Assembly: GCF_002915575.1 (NCBI RefSeq)
Contig: NZ_PQGD01000027.1
Location: forward strand, 1-64,000
DNA length: 64,000 bases
Direction of reading: 5' to 3'
Source: Superficieibacter electus
GTDB lineage: Bacteria; Pseudomonadota; Gammaproteobacteria; Enterobacterales; Enterobacteriaceae
Positions within the stretch are counted from its first letter, which is position 1. Each line of letters begins with the position of its first letter. Both the position numbers and the translations under genes were made by a program. Positions 1 to 10,729 of this stretch are shown here, piece by piece. The notes below the pieces were generated by a model. The model was not told the DNA's origin and made no database searches. It was given only the letters and a program-made list of their open reading frames with translations.

Positions 1-15
1 AAGTACACCACCCAA

Positions 16-91
<76 letters not shown>

Positions 92-361
92 AAATTTCAC
101 TCAAGAATAAATTATCCACAGCGGCAACGCCCGTTGAATGGGATATTTTTCACTTCTGACAAACTTCTGTAAACAGAGTTATCCACAGGTTAATTTGTGT
201 TCTCCATTCTGTGAAAAAGTTCAAAATGTAAATTATTTCCCGCTAACTTAATGAAAAATATAACTAAAATAATATTTCAAAATGTTAATTAGATCGCTTG
301 ACGAATTTTTGCGTGTTGAATACCAATGAGTTTTTAATTTTATACACACGCTGTGAATGAA
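92..361. other. datA: datA-like DnaA-box cluster
   Basis: This gene-free, AT-rich stretch lies between the tRNA and the queG stop. It holds DnaA boxes fitting TTWTNCACA: TTATCCACA at 112-120 and again at 179-187, TTATACACA at 340-348, and TTTTTCACA on the minus strand at 210-218. A one-mismatch box TTTTTCACT is at 146-154. In E. coli datA, which titrates DnaA and promotes ATP-DnaA hydrolysis with IHF, lies downstream of glyVXY next to queG and carries five DnaA boxes. I could not pick out a convincing IHF site, although 226-345 is AT-rich. The boxes are seen directly. The datA identity is inferred from position and box number. Confidence 0.7.
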
Positions 362-1501
362 TCAGGCGTCGCGCGGCAACCCTTTCTCAATCACCCGTAC
401 CAGCCGCTGTTTTTTCGGTAGTTGCACTTCCACGACGCAGGCATTGCGCTTCTCAATTTGCTGCGCAATCGCCCATGCTATGTGTTCGTCGAGAAGTGGG
501 TGCTCACCCCGACGCGTTTCCAGCGCCGCAATATTGGCTTCATCCCACGGCGCATTGCCCAGCGCGACGGCAATATTTCGCAGCCAGCGCAGATGACCAA
601 TACGGCGAATTGCCGAACCCTCAGTCACTTTCAGAAACCAGGCTTCACTCCAGGCGAACAGTTCAATCAGTTCCGGGGCGTGTAACGATTTGCGCGGGCT
701 AAAATCGTCTTCTTCAGTGAGCTGTGAATAGCGGTTCCACGGGCAGATAAGCTGACAGTCATCGCAGCCGTAAATGCGGTTGCCCATTAGCGGACGGAAT
801 TCTTCCGGGATCGCGCCTTCCAGTTCAATGGTGAGATAGGAGATACAGCGGCGGGCGTCGACGGTATACGGCTCGACGATTGCGCCAGTCGGGCAGATGG
901 TCATACAGGCGACGCAGCGCCCGCAGCCTTCTTCAACGGGGCTATCGACGGGCAGGGGCAAATCAATTAACAGTTCGCCAAGAAAGAAAAATGACCCGGC
1001 ATCGCGGCTGAGGATAAGTGAATGCTTACCCGTCCATCCCAGCCCGGCTTTTTCTGCCAGCGGACGCTCAAGCAGAGGCGCAGAATCGACAAAAGGTCTA
1101 AAATTCAGCGACGCGCACTGTTGCTGAATTTTCTCCCCCAGCTTTTTTAAGCGATTGCGCAGTAGCTTATGATAGTCGCGCCCCAGCGCGTAGCGGCTGA
1201 CGTAGCCAAGAGAGGGGTTTTTCAGCGTGCGGGCGAAAGCAGCGTTGGCGGGCAGGTAGTTCATCCGCACGCTAATGACGCGAAGCGTACCGGGCAAAAG
1301 CTCATGCGGACGGGCGCGCATCATACCGTGACGCGCCATCCACTCCATTTCACCGTGGTATTGCTTATCCAGCCACGCCTGAAGTTTTGGCTCGCTGGCG
1401 CTCAGGTCGGTATCGGCAATACCGACCTGCTGGAACCCGAGTTCAGTGCCCCATTGTTTAATATTTTGCGCTAACTGATTGAGATCGAGGGGCTGAGACA
1501 T
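362..1501 (-). CDS. queG: Epoxyqueuosine reductase QueG
   Basis: This cobalamin- and iron-sulfur-dependent enzyme catalyses the last step of queuosine synthesis, reducing epoxyqueuosine to queuosine in tRNA. The 379-residue length equals E. coli QueG. Two ferredoxin-like cysteine clusters are visible: Cys193, Cys196, Cys199 and Cys203 (CGRCVACMTICP), and Cys246, Cys249 and Cys253 (CDDCQLICP). The chosen start, [13 protein letters not shown], matches the family. The frame stays open upstream, but that extension is antisense to nnr. The start codon overlaps the start codon of divergent nnr, as in E. coli. Confidence 0.96.
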   Translation of the reverse strand: MSQPLDLNQLAQNIKQWGTELGFQQVGIADTDLSASEPKLQAWLDKQYHGEMEWMARHGMMRARPHELLPGTLRVISVRMNYLPANAAFARTLKNPSLGYVSRYALGRDYHKLLRNRLKKLGEKIQQQCASLNFRPFVDSAPLLERPLAEKAGLGWTGKHSLILSRDAGSFFFLGELLIDLPLPVDSPVEEGCGRCVACMTICPTGAIVEPYTVDARRCISYLTIELEGAIPEEFRPLMGNRIYGCDDCQLICPWNRYSQLTEEDDFSPRKSLHAPELIELFAWSEAWFLKVTEGSAIRRIGHLRWLRNIAVALGNAPWDEANIAALETRRGEHPLLDEHIAWAIAQQIEKRNACVVEVQLPKKQRLVRVIEKGLPRDA

Positions 1502-3026
1502 GACGGACCATAAGATGAATACAAACCGCGCAAGTATACCACACACTGTCTGGCCTGCGGAGAGTCTGCCGCGCCTTGAGCGGGAGGCCGCGGATGCATT
1601 AGGCATCACGCTGTATGAATTAATGCAGCGTGCGGGGCTGGCGGCGTTTACGCTGGCGCGGGAAACATATCCGGCATCGCGCCGCTGGCTCATTCTCTGC
1701 GGCACCGGCAATAACGGCGGCGATGGTTATGTCGTTGCAAGGCTGGCGCAGGCCGCAGGTATTGAGGTTAGTCTGATGGCGCTGGAGAGTGAAAAGCCGC
1801 TGCCGGAAGAGGCGCAGGCGGCACGTGACGCCTGGCTTGATGCTGGCGGTACTATCCATGCGCCAGACGCGGCGTGGCCCGAGGGCATCGAGGTGATTAT
1901 TGATGGCCTGCTGGGTACGGGCCTGCGCAGCGCAGCGCGCGAGGGCATCGCCGCGCTGATAGAGCATGCCAATCGTCATCCGGCTCCCGTCGTGGCGCTG
2001 GATATTCCCTCCGGGCTACTCGCGCAGACCGGTGCGACGCCGGGTGCGGTGATTAACGCCGCGCTGACCATCACCTTTATCGCGCTTAAGCCCGGTCTGT
2101 TGACCGGCAAGGCGCGTGACGTGGTCGGCGCTCTACACCATCACGCGCTGGGTCTGGAAGGATGGCTGGCGGGACAGGAGGCACCCTACAATCGCTTTGA
2201 CGACGCTCAACTGGCGGACTGGTTAAAACCACGCCGGCCCACTTCCAATAAGGGCGATCACGGTAAGCTGCTGATTATCGGCGGTGACCACGGTACGGCG
2301 GGCGCGATCCGTATGACTGGCGAAGCGGCGCTACGGGCGGGAGCTGGTCTGGTACGCATTCTGACCCGCAGCGATAACATCGTTCCCATCCTCGCCGCGC
2401 GGCCAGAGCTAATGGTTCAGGAGCTAACCCCGCAGGTGCTGGACGATAATCTGGAATGGGCGGATGTGGTAGTGGTCGGCCCAGGTCTTGGACAGCAAAA
2501 ATGGGGCAAGCAGGCGCTACATAAAGTTGAGAATTTTCGCAAACCGATGCTCTGGGACGCCGATGCGCTGAACCTGCTGGCAATCAATCCCGATAAACGT
2601 CACAATCGCCTGCTGACCCCGCATCCTGGTGAGGCTGCCCGCCTGTTGAATACCAGCGTGGCAGAAATTGAGAGTGATCGCTTACTTTCTGCTCAGCGTC
2701 TGGTAAAACAGTATGGTGGCACGGTGGTGCTGAAAGGCGCAGGGACAGTCATTGCCAGTCACGAAGGCTCGCTGGGCATTGTGGATGCCGGTAATGCCGG
2801 AATGGCAAGCGGTGGCATGGGTGATGTTCTGTCCGGTATTATTGGTGCATTGCTGGCCCAACAATTACCGCTCTATGAAGCCGCCAGCGCAGGATGTGTG
2901 GCACATGGCGTCGCGGCTGATAAAATCGCGGCACGACAGGGTACGCGTGGCATGTTAGCTACCGATCTTTTTTCCACGCTTGTGCGTGTTGTTAACCCGG
3001 ATGTGATTGACCCAGACCATGATTAA
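1500..3026 (+). CDS. nnr: Bifunctional NAD(P)H-hydrate epimerase / ADP-dependent dehydratase
   Basis: Nnr repairs hydrated NAD(P)H. The N-terminal YjeF_N domain (about residues 10-215, with [13 protein letters not shown]) epimerises R- and S-NAD(P)HX. The C-terminal ribokinase-like domain (about 225-500, with [23 protein letters not shown] and the [15 protein letters not shown] nucleotide-binding segment) dehydrates S-NAD(P)HX using ADP. It is 508 residues against about 515 in E. coli. The N-terminal domain is noticeably more diverged from E. coli than the C-terminal one. A GAGGGG sequence lies before the ATG at 1500. A second in-frame ATG at 1515 is possible but has no clear Shine-Dalgarno. 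It overlaps tsaE by 8 bases. Confidence 0.95.
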   Translation: MTDHKMNTNRASIPHTVWPAESLPRLEREAADALGITLYELMQRAGLAAFTLARETYPASRRWLILCGTGNNGGDGYVVARLAQAAGIEVSLMALESEKPLPEEAQAARDAWLDAGGTIHAPDAAWPEGIEVIIDGLLGTGLRSAAREGIAALIEHANRHPAPVVALDIPSGLLAQTGATPGAVINAALTITFIALKPGLLTGKARDVVGALHHHALGLEGWLAGQEAPYNRFDDAQLADWLKPRRPTSNKGDHGKLLIIGGDHGTAGAIRMTGEAALRAGAGLVRILTRSDNIVPILAARPELMVQELTPQVLDDNLEWADVVVVGPGLGQQKWGKQALHKVENFRKPMLWDADALNLLAINPDKRHNRLLTPHPGEAARLLNTSVAEIESDRLLSAQRLVKQYGGTVVLKGAGTVIASHEGSLGIVDAGNAGMASGGMGDVLSGIIGALLAQQLPLYEAASAGCVAHGVAADKIAARQGTRGMLATDLFSTLVRVVNPDVIDPDHD

Positions 3027-3480
3027 TCGAGTGATTCCTTTACCCGACGAACAAGCAACGCTGGACCTTGGCGACCGTATTGCGAAAGCCTGCCATGGCG
3101 CAACGGTGATTTATCTGTACGGCGACCTTGGCGCAGGCAAAACGACCTTCAGCCGGGGGTTTTTACAGGCGCTGGGACACCATGGCAATGTGAAAAGCCC
3201 AACTTACACGCTGGTGGAGCCGTATACGCTCGACGCGTTAATGGTATATCACTTTGATTTATATCGCCTTGCTGATCCGGAAGAGCTGGAGTTTATGGGT
3301 ATTCGCGACTATTTTACCGATGATGCGATTTGTCTGGTGGAATGGCCGCAGCAGGGCACGGGCGTGCTGCCCGAACCGGATATTGAAATACACCTCGATT
3401 ATCAAGCGCAGGGTCGTGAGGCGCGCCTTGTGGCAGTCTCCGCATCAGGTAATTCGCTGCTGGCGCGTGTAGCCGGTTAA
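3019..3480 (+). CDS. tsaE: tRNA threonylcarbamoyladenosine biosynthesis ATPase TsaE
   Basis: TsaE is the ATPase partner of TsaB-TsaD in forming t6A at position 37 of ANN-decoding tRNAs. The Walker A motif is GDLGAGKTT at residues 35-43 with Lys41, and the conserved [11 protein letters not shown] and FDLYRL segments follow. The 153-residue length from ATG 3019 matches E. coli exactly. A TTG at 3007 would add four residues and is unlikely. The gene starts inside the 3' end of nnr, which points to translational coupling. It is followed after 16 bases by amiB. Confidence 0.96.
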   Translation: MINRVIPLPDEQATLDLGDRIAKACHGATVIYLYGDLGAGKTTFSRGFLQALGHHGNVKSPTYTLVEPYTLDALMVYHFDLYRLADPEELEFMGIRDYFTDDAICLVEWPQQGTGVLPEPDIEIHLDYQAQGREARLVAVSASGNSLLARVAG

Positions 3481-3496
3481 CCTTAAGGGTGACGGG

Positions 3497-4834
3497 ATGA
3501 TGTATCGTATGCATAAGTGGTTAATATCGCTGTTGGTTCTGCTGTGCACGCAGGCCGGAGCGGCAAGCCTGTCTGATATCCAGGTGTCTAATGGCGATCG
3601 TCAGGCCCGCATTACCTTTAGCTTTGTCGGCGATCCCGAGTATGCGTTTTCGCAGGACGGCAGCCGAACGGTGGCGCTGGATATTAAACAAACTGGCGTG
3701 ATTCAGGGGTTGCCACTTCAGTTCAGTGGTAACAATCTGGTAAAAGCTATCCGTTCCGGTACGCCGAAAGATAACCAGTCGTTAAGGCTGGTGGTCGATC
3801 TCACGCAGAACGGTAAAACACGGGCGGTGAAGCAGCAAAACGGGGGAAATTACACCGTCGTCTTTACCATTAATGCCGATATTCCGCCGCCGCCGCCTGT
3901 CGTTGCACAACCGCGCGTTGCGGCACCGGTCGTCGCGCAAACGCCGCCCACTCAACCTGCGCAGCCAGCAAAAAACCCGTTTAAAGCGAATAATGATCGT
4001 ATGACCACCGTCACCAATAGTAATCCCGTGACGCGGCCTGCTATGCGTACGCGTACGGCCTCGGGTGACAAAGTGATTATTGCGATAGATGCCGGTCATG
4101 GCGGGCAAGATCCGGGGGCCATCGGTCCCGGCGGTACGCGTGAGAAAAACGTGACCATTGCCATCGCACGCAAGCTGCGCACACTACTGAACAACGATCC
4201 GATGTTCAAAGCGGTGCTCACCCGCGACGGTGATTACTTTATCTCAGTCATGGGGCGCTCAGATGTTGCTCGTCAGCAGAATGCTAACTTCCTGGTGTCG
4301 ATTCACGCTGACGCCGCGCCAAATCGCGATGCGACCGGTGCATCGGTATGGGTACTGTCAAACCGTCGTGCCAATAGCGAAATGGCAAGCTGGCTGGAAC
4401 AGCACGAGAAACAGTCTGAGTTACTTGGTGGCGCAGGTGACGTGCTGGCGAATAGTCAGTCCGATCCGTATCTGAGCCAGGCGGTGCTGGATTTACAGTT
4501 CGGTCATTCGCAGCGGGTCGGGTATGATGTCGCTACTAATATGCTGACGCAACTCCAGCGCATCGGTTCACTGCATAAGCGGCGACCTGAACACGCCAGC
4601 CTTGGCGTACTGCGCTCGCCGGATATCCCTTCCGTACTGGTGGAGACCGGGTTTATCAGCAACAACGGCGAGGAAAGACTGCTCGCCAGCGACGATTATC
4701 AGCAGCAGCTTGCGAATGCGATCTATGCGGGGCTGCGGAACTACTTCCAGGCGCATCCGCTCCAGCCTGGCCCGCAGAACGGCGCGGGCCAGGTAGCCAG
4801 CGCGTCATCGCCGGGTGGGATGCTGCTCAACTAA
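3497..4834 (+). CDS. amiB: N-acetylmuramoyl-L-alanine amidase AmiB
   Basis: AmiB is a periplasmic zinc amidase that splits septal peptidoglycan during daughter-cell separation after activation by EnvC. A Sec signal peptide ends near residue 22 (TQAGAA-S). An AMIN domain (about 25-125) targets the septum. A Pro/Ala-rich linker (about 130-190) leads to the Amidase_3 domain, with the zinc-binding motif [13 protein letters not shown] (His201) and the C-terminal VETGFISN segment. At 445 residues it is the same length as the E. coli protein. The linker carries most of the divergence. It lies in the tsaE-amiB-mutL operon, 9 bases before mutL. Confidence 0.96.
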   Translation: MMYRMHKWLISLLVLLCTQAGAASLSDIQVSNGDRQARITFSFVGDPEYAFSQDGSRTVALDIKQTGVIQGLPLQFSGNNLVKAIRSGTPKDNQSLRLVVDLTQNGKTRAVKQQNGGNYTVVFTINADIPPPPPVVAQPRVAAPVVAQTPPTQPAQPAKNPFKANNDRMTTVTNSNPVTRPAMRTRTASGDKVIIAIDAGHGGQDPGAIGPGGTREKNVTIAIARKLRTLLNNDPMFKAVLTRDGDYFISVMGRSDVARQQNANFLVSIHADAAPNRDATGASVWVLSNRRANSEMASWLEQHEKQSELLGGAGDVLANSQSDPYLSQAVLDLQFGHSQRVGYDVATNMLTQLQRIGSLHKRRPEHASLGVLRSPDIPSVLVETGFISNNGEERLLASDDYQQQLANAIYAGLRNYFQAHPLQPGPQNGAGQVASASSPGGMLLN

Positions 4835-4843
4835 GGAGATATC

Positions 4844-6679
4844 ATGCCGATTCAGGTTCTGCCGCCGCAGCTTGCAAACCAGATTGCCGCCGGTGAGGTG
4901 GTTGAGCGTCCTGCGTCGGTGGTGAAAGAGCTGGTCGAGAACAGCATTGATGCAGGTGCCACGCGCATTGATATTGATATTGAGCGCGGTGGCGCAAAGT
5001 TGATCCGTATCCGCGATAACGGCTGCGGGATTAAGAAAGACGAGCTGGCGCTGGCGCTGGCGCGTCACGCCACCAGTAAGATCGCCACGCTTGACGATCT
5101 GGAAGCGATTATCAGCCTCGGTTTTCGCGGCGAGGCGCTGGCGAGTATCAGTTCTGTCTCGCGTCTGACCCTGACTTCACGCACGGCGGAACAGCAGGAA
5201 GCCTGGCAGGCCTACGCGGAAGGGCGGGATATGGACGTGACGGTCAAACCTGCCGCTCATCCGGTGGGGACGACGCTGGAAGTGCTGGATCTGTTCTATA
5301 ACACGCCCGCCCGGCGCAAATTCATGCGTACCGAGAAAACCGAATTCAGCCATATCGATGAGATTATCCGTCGCATCGCGCTGGCGCGTTTTGACGTCAC
5401 GATTAACCTCAATCATAACGGTAAAATGGTGCGCCAGTACCGGGCGGTGCAGCTCAACGCGCCAAAAGAACGGCGGATGGGGGCCATTTGTGGCACCGCG
5501 TTTCTGGAACAGGCGCTGGCGATTGAATGGCAGCACGGCGATCTGACCCTGCGCGGCTGGGTGGCGAATCCGCAGGGTACTACAGCGGCGCTGGCGGAAA
5601 CGCAGTACAGCTATGTTAACGGGCGCATGATGCGCGATCGTCTGATTAATCATGCGATTCGCCAGGCTTGTGAAGATAAGCTGGGTATCGATCAGCAACC
5701 GGCTTTTGTACTCTATCTGGAGATCGATCCGCATCAGGTAGACGTTAATGTTCACCCTGCCAAGCATGAAGTGCGTTTCCATCAGTCGCGGCTGGTGCAC
5801 GACTTTATCTACCAGGGCGTATTGAGCGTTCTGCAACAAGGTAACGATGTGCCGTTGCCACTGGCCGATGAAAACGCGCCCGCACCGCGCCACATGCCGG
5901 AAAACCGCGTCGCAGCGGGCCGTAATCAGTTTGCTGAACCTGCACCGGCGCGGGAAGCGCCTGTTGCGCGCGCTGCATCACCGTCAGGCGGCGCAGGCTG
6001 GCCTAACGCGCAGCCAGGCTACCAGAAAAAGCAGGGTACGCTCTACCGGGAACTGCTGCAAACTCCGGGTACGCAACGTGAGGCGCGTGAACCGCAACCT
6101 GCAGCGACGGTGCTGGAAGCCCATAGTCAAAGCTTTGGTCGCGTGTTAACGATCCTGCATACTGAATATGCGCTAATGGAGCGGGAAGGTAAGCTCCATC
6201 TGCTCTCGCTATCAGTGGCGGAGCGCTGGCTACGGCAGGCGCAGTTAACGCCCGGTAAAAATGAGATTTGCGCCCAACCGCTGCTGATCCCGCTACGCCT
6301 GAAAGCTTCCGCAACGGAGATGGCGGCGCTGAATAAGGCTCAGCCCCTGCTGGCGACATTGGGTATTGAATTTCAATCAGATGCGCAATATGTGACAATT
6401 CGCGCTGTGCCTTTACCCTTACGGCAACAAAATTTACAAAACTTGATTCCTGAACTGATAGGCTACCTGGCGCAGCAGACAACACAGCATGGGGATGACA
6501 TCGCCTTGTGGCTTGCGCGTAATCTGGCAAGTGAACACAGCCAGTGGAATATGGCGCAGGCTATTTCGGTACTGGCAGAAGTAGAACGCCTTTGCCCCCA
6601 TTTAGTGACGTCGCCGCCGGGCGGATTATTACAACCTGTAGAGATAGATGTGGCGCTGAGCGCCCTGAAAGATGAGTAA
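4844..6679 (+). CDS. mutL: DNA mismatch repair protein MutL
   Basis: MutL is the ATP-dependent matchmaker that couples MutS mismatch recognition to MutH incision and UvrD unwinding. The N-terminal GHKL ATPase (about 1-335) has motif I with Glu29 and Asn33 and motif II DNGCGI at Asp58, followed by the [13 protein letters not shown] lid. A proline/alanine-rich linker (about 340-430) joins it to the C-terminal dimerisation domain. The protein is 611 residues against 615 in E. coli, the difference lying in the linker. An AAGGAG-type site precedes the ATG. The stop overlaps miaA by 8 bases. Confidence 0.97.
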   Translation: MPIQVLPPQLANQIAAGEVVERPASVVKELVENSIDAGATRIDIDIERGGAKLIRIRDNGCGIKKDELALALARHATSKIATLDDLEAIISLGFRGEALASISSVSRLTLTSRTAEQQEAWQAYAEGRDMDVTVKPAAHPVGTTLEVLDLFYNTPARRKFMRTEKTEFSHIDEIIRRIALARFDVTINLNHNGKMVRQYRAVQLNAPKERRMGAICGTAFLEQALAIEWQHGDLTLRGWVANPQGTTAALAETQYSYVNGRMMRDRLINHAIRQACEDKLGIDQQPAFVLYLEIDPHQVDVNVHPAKHEVRFHQSRLVHDFIYQGVLSVLQQGNDVPLPLADENAPAPRHMPENRVAAGRNQFAEPAPAREAPVARAASPSGGAGWPNAQPGYQKKQGTLYRELLQTPGTQREAREPQPAATVLEAHSQSFGRVLTILHTEYALMEREGKLHLLSLSVAERWLRQAQLTPGKNEICAQPLLIPLRLKASATEMAALNKAQPLLATLGIEFQSDAQYVTIRAVPLPLRQQNLQNLIPELIGYLAQQTTQHGDDIALWLARNLASEHSQWNMAQAISVLAEVERLCPHLVTSPPGGLLQPVEIDVALSALKDE

Positions 6680-7622
6680 CGTGAAACAAACAGAATTACC
6701 GCAGGCAATTTTTTTAATGGGGCCAACGGCTTCCGGTAAGACGGCACTCGCCATTGAGTTACGTAAAGTTTTGCCAGTAGAGTTGATAAGCGTCGACTCA
6801 GCCCTTATTTATCAGGGAATGGATATCGGTACGGCAAAGCCGAGCGCGGAAGAACGCCGCGCCGCACCGCACCGGTTATTAGATATTCTCGATCCTGCCG
6901 AGGCGTACTCTGCGGCCGATTTTCGTCGTGATGCGCTAAAAGAGATGGCAGAGATCACCGCAGCGGGCCGTATTCCGCTGCTGGTTGGCGGTACGATGTT
7001 GTATTTTAAGGCTTTACTGGAAGGGCTATCGCCGCTGCCATCAGCGGACCCACAGGTCAGAGCAAAGATTGAACAACAGGCCGCAGAGCAGGGATGGGAC
7101 GCGTTACATCGGCAGCTCCAGACAATAGATCCGGTTTCGGCCACGCGTATTCATCCAAATGATCCGCAAAGACTTTCCCGGGCACTGGAAGTTTTTTTCA
7201 TTTCGGGTAAAACTTTAACGGAACTGACGCAAACCTCAGGAGAGGCTCTGCCTTACAAGGTGCACCAGTTTGCCATCGCTCCGGCGAGCCGCGAACTGCT
7301 CCATCAACGCATTGAGCAGCGTTTTCATCAGATGTTGGCTTCAGATTTTGAAGCAGAAGTGCGAGCGCTTTTTGCTCGTGGAGATTTGCATACGGATATG
7401 CCTTCCATTCGTTGCGTGGGATATCGCCAGATGTGGTCATATCTTGAAGGTGAAATTTCGTACGATGAAATGGTTTATCGAGGTGTTTGCGCCACGAGAC
7501 AGTTAGCGAAACGCCAGGTCACCTGGCTGCGCGGTTGGGAAGGGGTTCACTGGCTTGATAGTGAAAAACCGGAACAGGCGCGTGACAAGGTGTTGCAGGT
7601 TGTTGGTGCTAACGCTCATTGA
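6672..7622 (+). CDS. miaA: tRNA dimethylallyltransferase MiaA
   Basis: MiaA transfers a dimethylallyl group to the N6 of A37 in tRNAs reading codons that begin with U, the first step toward ms2i6A. Walker A is GPTASGKT at residues 17-24, followed by [17 protein letters not shown] and LLVGGTMLY. Its 316 residues equal E. coli MiaA. The ATG lies inside the end of mutL, so the two are translationally coupled. An 88-base gap before hfq leaves room for the hfq-proximal promoters known within miaA in E. coli; these were not resolved here. Confidence 0.97.
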   Translation: MSNVKQTELPQAIFLMGPTASGKTALAIELRKVLPVELISVDSALIYQGMDIGTAKPSAEERRAAPHRLLDILDPAEAYSAADFRRDALKEMAEITAAGRIPLLVGGTMLYFKALLEGLSPLPSADPQVRAKIEQQAAEQGWDALHRQLQTIDPVSATRIHPNDPQRLSRALEVFFISGKTLTELTQTSGEALPYKVHQFAIAPASRELLHQRIEQRFHQMLASDFEAEVRALFARGDLHTDMPSIRCVGYRQMWSYLEGEISYDEMVYRGVCATRQLAKRQVTWLRGWEGVHWLDSEKPEQARDKVLQVVGANAH

Positions 7623-7698
7623 ATGTGTACAATTGAGTCGAATCGTGCGCAATTTGCAGAATCGTAAGGTTCTACGTACAAAACAAGCATACATATAA

Positions 7699-8022
<324 letters not shown>

Positions 8023-8045
8023 GTTATTCGCTGTTTTTCCCGGTA

Positions 8046-8070
8046 GGGGAGCTTGTTGTTCAGGTTCCCC
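8046..8070 (+). terminator. Hairpin between hfq and hflX
   Basis: The inverted repeat GGGGAGCTTG/CAGGTTCCCC (8046-8055 and 8061-8070, with one mismatch and a G-U pair allowed) lies 23 bases after the hfq stop. There is no U-tract after it, so it is more likely a processing or attenuation hairpin that protects hfq mRNA than a full terminator. Confidence 0.45.
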
Positions 8071-8095
8071 GCTGGTTATTAATGAGGGTTTACGC

Positions 8096-9376
8096 TTGTT
8101 TGACCGTTATGACGCCGGTGAGCAGGCGGTACTGGTACACATCTATTTTTCGCAAGACAAAGATATGGAAGACCTGCAGGAGTTTGAATCTCTGGTCTCT
8201 TCCGCCGGTGTCGAAGCAACTCAGGTGATTACCGGTAGCCGTAAAGCACCGCATCCCAAGTATTATGTTGGTGAAGGTAAAGCAGTTGAAATTGCGGAAG
8301 CCGTAAAAGCGACTGGTGCGTCAGTCGTGCTGTTTGATCACGCCTTAAGTCCGGCCCAGGAGCGTAATCTGGAACGCTTATGCGAATGCCGGGTTATCGA
8401 CCGTACTGGTCTTATCTTAGATATTTTTGCTCAGCGCGCCCGCACCCATGAGGGTAAATTACAGGTCGAGCTGGCCCAGTTGCGTCATATGGCAACACGC
8501 CTGGTACGTGGCTGGACGCACCTTGAAAGACAAAAAGGCGGCATCGGTTTGCGCGGCCCGGGTGAAACCCAGCTCGAAACTGACCGTCGTTTATTGCGCA
8601 ACCGGATTATGCAAATTCTGTCACGGCTGGAAAAAGTGGAAAAGCAGCGTGAACAGGGGCGTCAGTCGCGCATTAAAGCCGATATTCCGACCGTATCCTT
8701 AGTCGGTTATACCAACGCCGGAAAATCGACGTTGTTTAATCAGATCACCGAGTCACAGGTTTACGCGGCCGATCAGCTCTTCGCCACCCTGGACCCGACG
8801 CTGCGCCGCATTGATGTCGCGGATGTCGGCGAAACCGTACTGGCAGACACCGTGGGCTTTATCCGCCATCTGCCGCACGATCTGGTAGCGGCATTTAAGG
8901 CCACGCTGCTGGAGACGCGTCAGGCAACGTTGTTGCTGCATGTTATTGATGCGGCTGACGTTCGGGTGCAGGAAAACGTTGATGCGGTGAATACCGTGCT
9001 TGAAGAGATTGACGCGCACGAGATCCCCACGCTGCTGGTGATGAATAAAATCGATATGCTGGACGATTTTGAGCCGCGTATCGATCGTGATGAAGAAAAC
9101 AAACCGATCCGGGTGTGGCTATCTGCACAGACCGGCGCGGGCGTACCGTTGCTTTTTGAGGCTTTGACCGAGCGGCTCTCCGGTGAAATTGCGCAGCATA
9201 CGTTGCGTCTACCTCCGCAGGAAGGTCGTTTGAGAAGCCGGTTTTATCAGCTTCAGGCAATAGAAAAAGAGTGGCTAGAGGACGACGGCAGTATCAGTCT
9301 GCAAATTCGCCTGCCCATTGTTGACTGGCGTCGACTCTGTAAACAAGAACCTGCTCTGGTTGATTATATTATTTGA
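8096..9376 (+). CDS. hflX: Ribosome-associated GTPase HflX
   Basis: HflX is a GTPase that splits stalled or heat-damaged 70S ribosomes. The N-terminal HflX domain contains HALSPAQERNLERL (about 82-95). It is followed by the GTPase domain with G1 GYTNAGKS at 204-211, G3 DTVG at 251-254 and a later NKID G4 motif. The start is TTG at 8096, giving LFDRYDAG with initiator Met and 426 residues as in E. coli. GAGGG at 8084-8088 sits at good spacing. The open frame continues upstream into hfq but that part is not HflX-like. Confidence 0.95.
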   Translation: MFDRYDAGEQAVLVHIYFSQDKDMEDLQEFESLVSSAGVEATQVITGSRKAPHPKYYVGEGKAVEIAEAVKATGASVVLFDHALSPAQERNLERLCECRVIDRTGLILDIFAQRARTHEGKLQVELAQLRHMATRLVRGWTHLERQKGGIGLRGPGETQLETDRRLLRNRIMQILSRLEKVEKQREQGRQSRIKADIPTVSLVGYTNAGKSTLFNQITESQVYAADQLFATLDPTLRRIDVADVGETVLADTVGFIRHLPHDLVAAFKATLLETRQATLLLHVIDAADVRVQENVDAVNTVLEEIDAHEIPTLLVMNKIDMLDDFEPRIDRDEENKPIRVWLSAQTGAGVPLLFEALTERLSGEIAQHTLRLPPQEGRLRSRFYQLQAIEKEWLEDDGSISLQIRLPIVDWRRLCKQEPALVDYII

Positions 9377-9473
9377 CCCGACTGAAGCTATTTTCCCTCT
9401 TTTAGAGGATGCCCGAAACGCGCAGCACAGGTGTGACGGGTATATCACCGCATAACAAATATGGAGTACAGAC

Positions 9474-10727
9474 ATGGCGTGGAACCAGCCCGGTAATAAC
9501 GGACAAGACCGCGACCCCTGGGGGAGTAATAAACCTGGCGGCAACCCCGGCGGAAATGGAAACAAAGGCGGTCGTGAACAGGGACCGCCCGATCTGGACG
9601 ATATCTTTCGCAAGCTGAGTAAGAAACTCGGCGGCTTCGGCGGCGGAAAAGGCACGGGTGGCAGTGCACCGCAAGGTCCGCGTAGCCAGATGGGCGGCCG
9701 CATTGTCGGGATCGTTGTGGCAGCAGTGGTCATTATCTGGGCGGCCAGTGGTTTCTATACCATTAAAGAAGCGGAACGCGGCGTAGTCACACGCTTTGGT
9801 AAATTCAGTCACCTGGTAGAGCCGGGCCTGAACTGGAAGCCAACCTTTATTGACGACGTCACCGCTGTCAACGTAGAAGCTGTGCGTGAACTGGCGGCGT
9901 CCGGCGTGATGCTGACGTCCGATGAGAACGTGGTGCGCGTTGAGATGAACGTACAGTACCGCATCACCGATCCGCGTCGTTATCTGTTCAGCGTTACCAG
10001 CGCTGATGACAGCCTGCGTCAGGCGACCGACAGCGCGTTGCGCGGTGTGATCGGCAAATACACCATGGACCGTATTCTGACCGAAGGGCGTACCGTTATT
10101 CGTAGCGATACCCAGCGTGAGCTGGAAGAAACCATTCGTCCTTACAATATGGGGATTACCCTGCTGGACGTTAACTTCCAGGCCGCCCGTCCGCCGGAAG
10201 CCGTACAGGCCGCGTTTGACGATGCGATCTCCGCGCGTGAAAACGAACAGCAGTCTATTCGTGAAGCAGAAGCGTACAGCAACGAAGTTCAGCCGCGTGC
10301 GAACGGTTCAGCGCAGCGTATTCTGGAAGAAGCCCGCGCTTACAAAACGCGAACGGTGTTAGAAGCGCAGGGTGAAGTTGCACGCTTTGCCAAAATGCTG
10401 CCGGAATATAAAGCCGCCCCGGAAATTACCCGCGAGCGTCTGTATATCGAAACGATGGAAAAAGTCCTCAGCCATACCCGCAAGGTACTGGTTAACGACA
10501 AGGGCGGGAACCTGATGGTTCTGCCGCTGGATCAAATGCTTAAAGGCAATAGCGCGCCTTCAGCAAAGAGTGAGCGCAGTGGTGCGGATAATCTCCTGCG
10601 CCTGCCACCTGCGAGTTCGGGCAGCAACAGCGGTGCTAACAAAACATCGTCTACCGATCAGGGCGACATTATGGACCAACGCCGCGCCAACGCGCAGCGT
10701 AACGACTACCAGCGTCAGGGGGAATAA
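9474..10727 (+). CDS. hflK: Modulator of FtsH protease HflK
   Basis: HflK forms, with HflC, a large SPFH-type cage around the membrane protease FtsH and modulates its proteolysis. A Gly/Asn/Pro-rich cytoplasmic N-terminus (1-70) precedes one membrane segment at about 75-94, then the periplasmic SPFH/band-7 domain and a coiled-coil stretch rich in Ala/Glu/Arg (about 240-310). It is 417 residues against 419 in E. coli. It is followed after two bases by hflC, consistent with an obligate pair. Confidence 0.96.
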   Translation: MAWNQPGNNGQDRDPWGSNKPGGNPGGNGNKGGREQGPPDLDDIFRKLSKKLGGFGGGKGTGGSAPQGPRSQMGGRIVGIVVAAVVIIWAASGFYTIKEAERGVVTRFGKFSHLVEPGLNWKPTFIDDVTAVNVEAVRELAASGVMLTSDENVVRVEMNVQYRITDPRRYLFSVTSADDSLRQATDSALRGVIGKYTMDRILTEGRTVIRSDTQRELEETIRPYNMGITLLDVNFQAARPPEAVQAAFDDAISARENEQQSIREAEAYSNEVQPRANGSAQRILEEARAYKTRTVLEAQGEVARFAKMLPEYKAAPEITRERLYIETMEKVLSHTRKVLVNDKGGNLMVLPLDQMLKGNSAPSAKSERSGADNLLRLPPASSGSNSGANKTSSTDQGDIMDQRRANAQRNDYQRQGE

Positions 10728-10729
10728 CG

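Noticed and set aside
1502-1711. Upstream extension of queG by 70 codons
   Set aside because: The extension runs antisense through the start of nnr and is not in QueG; the 379-residue form matches the family length.
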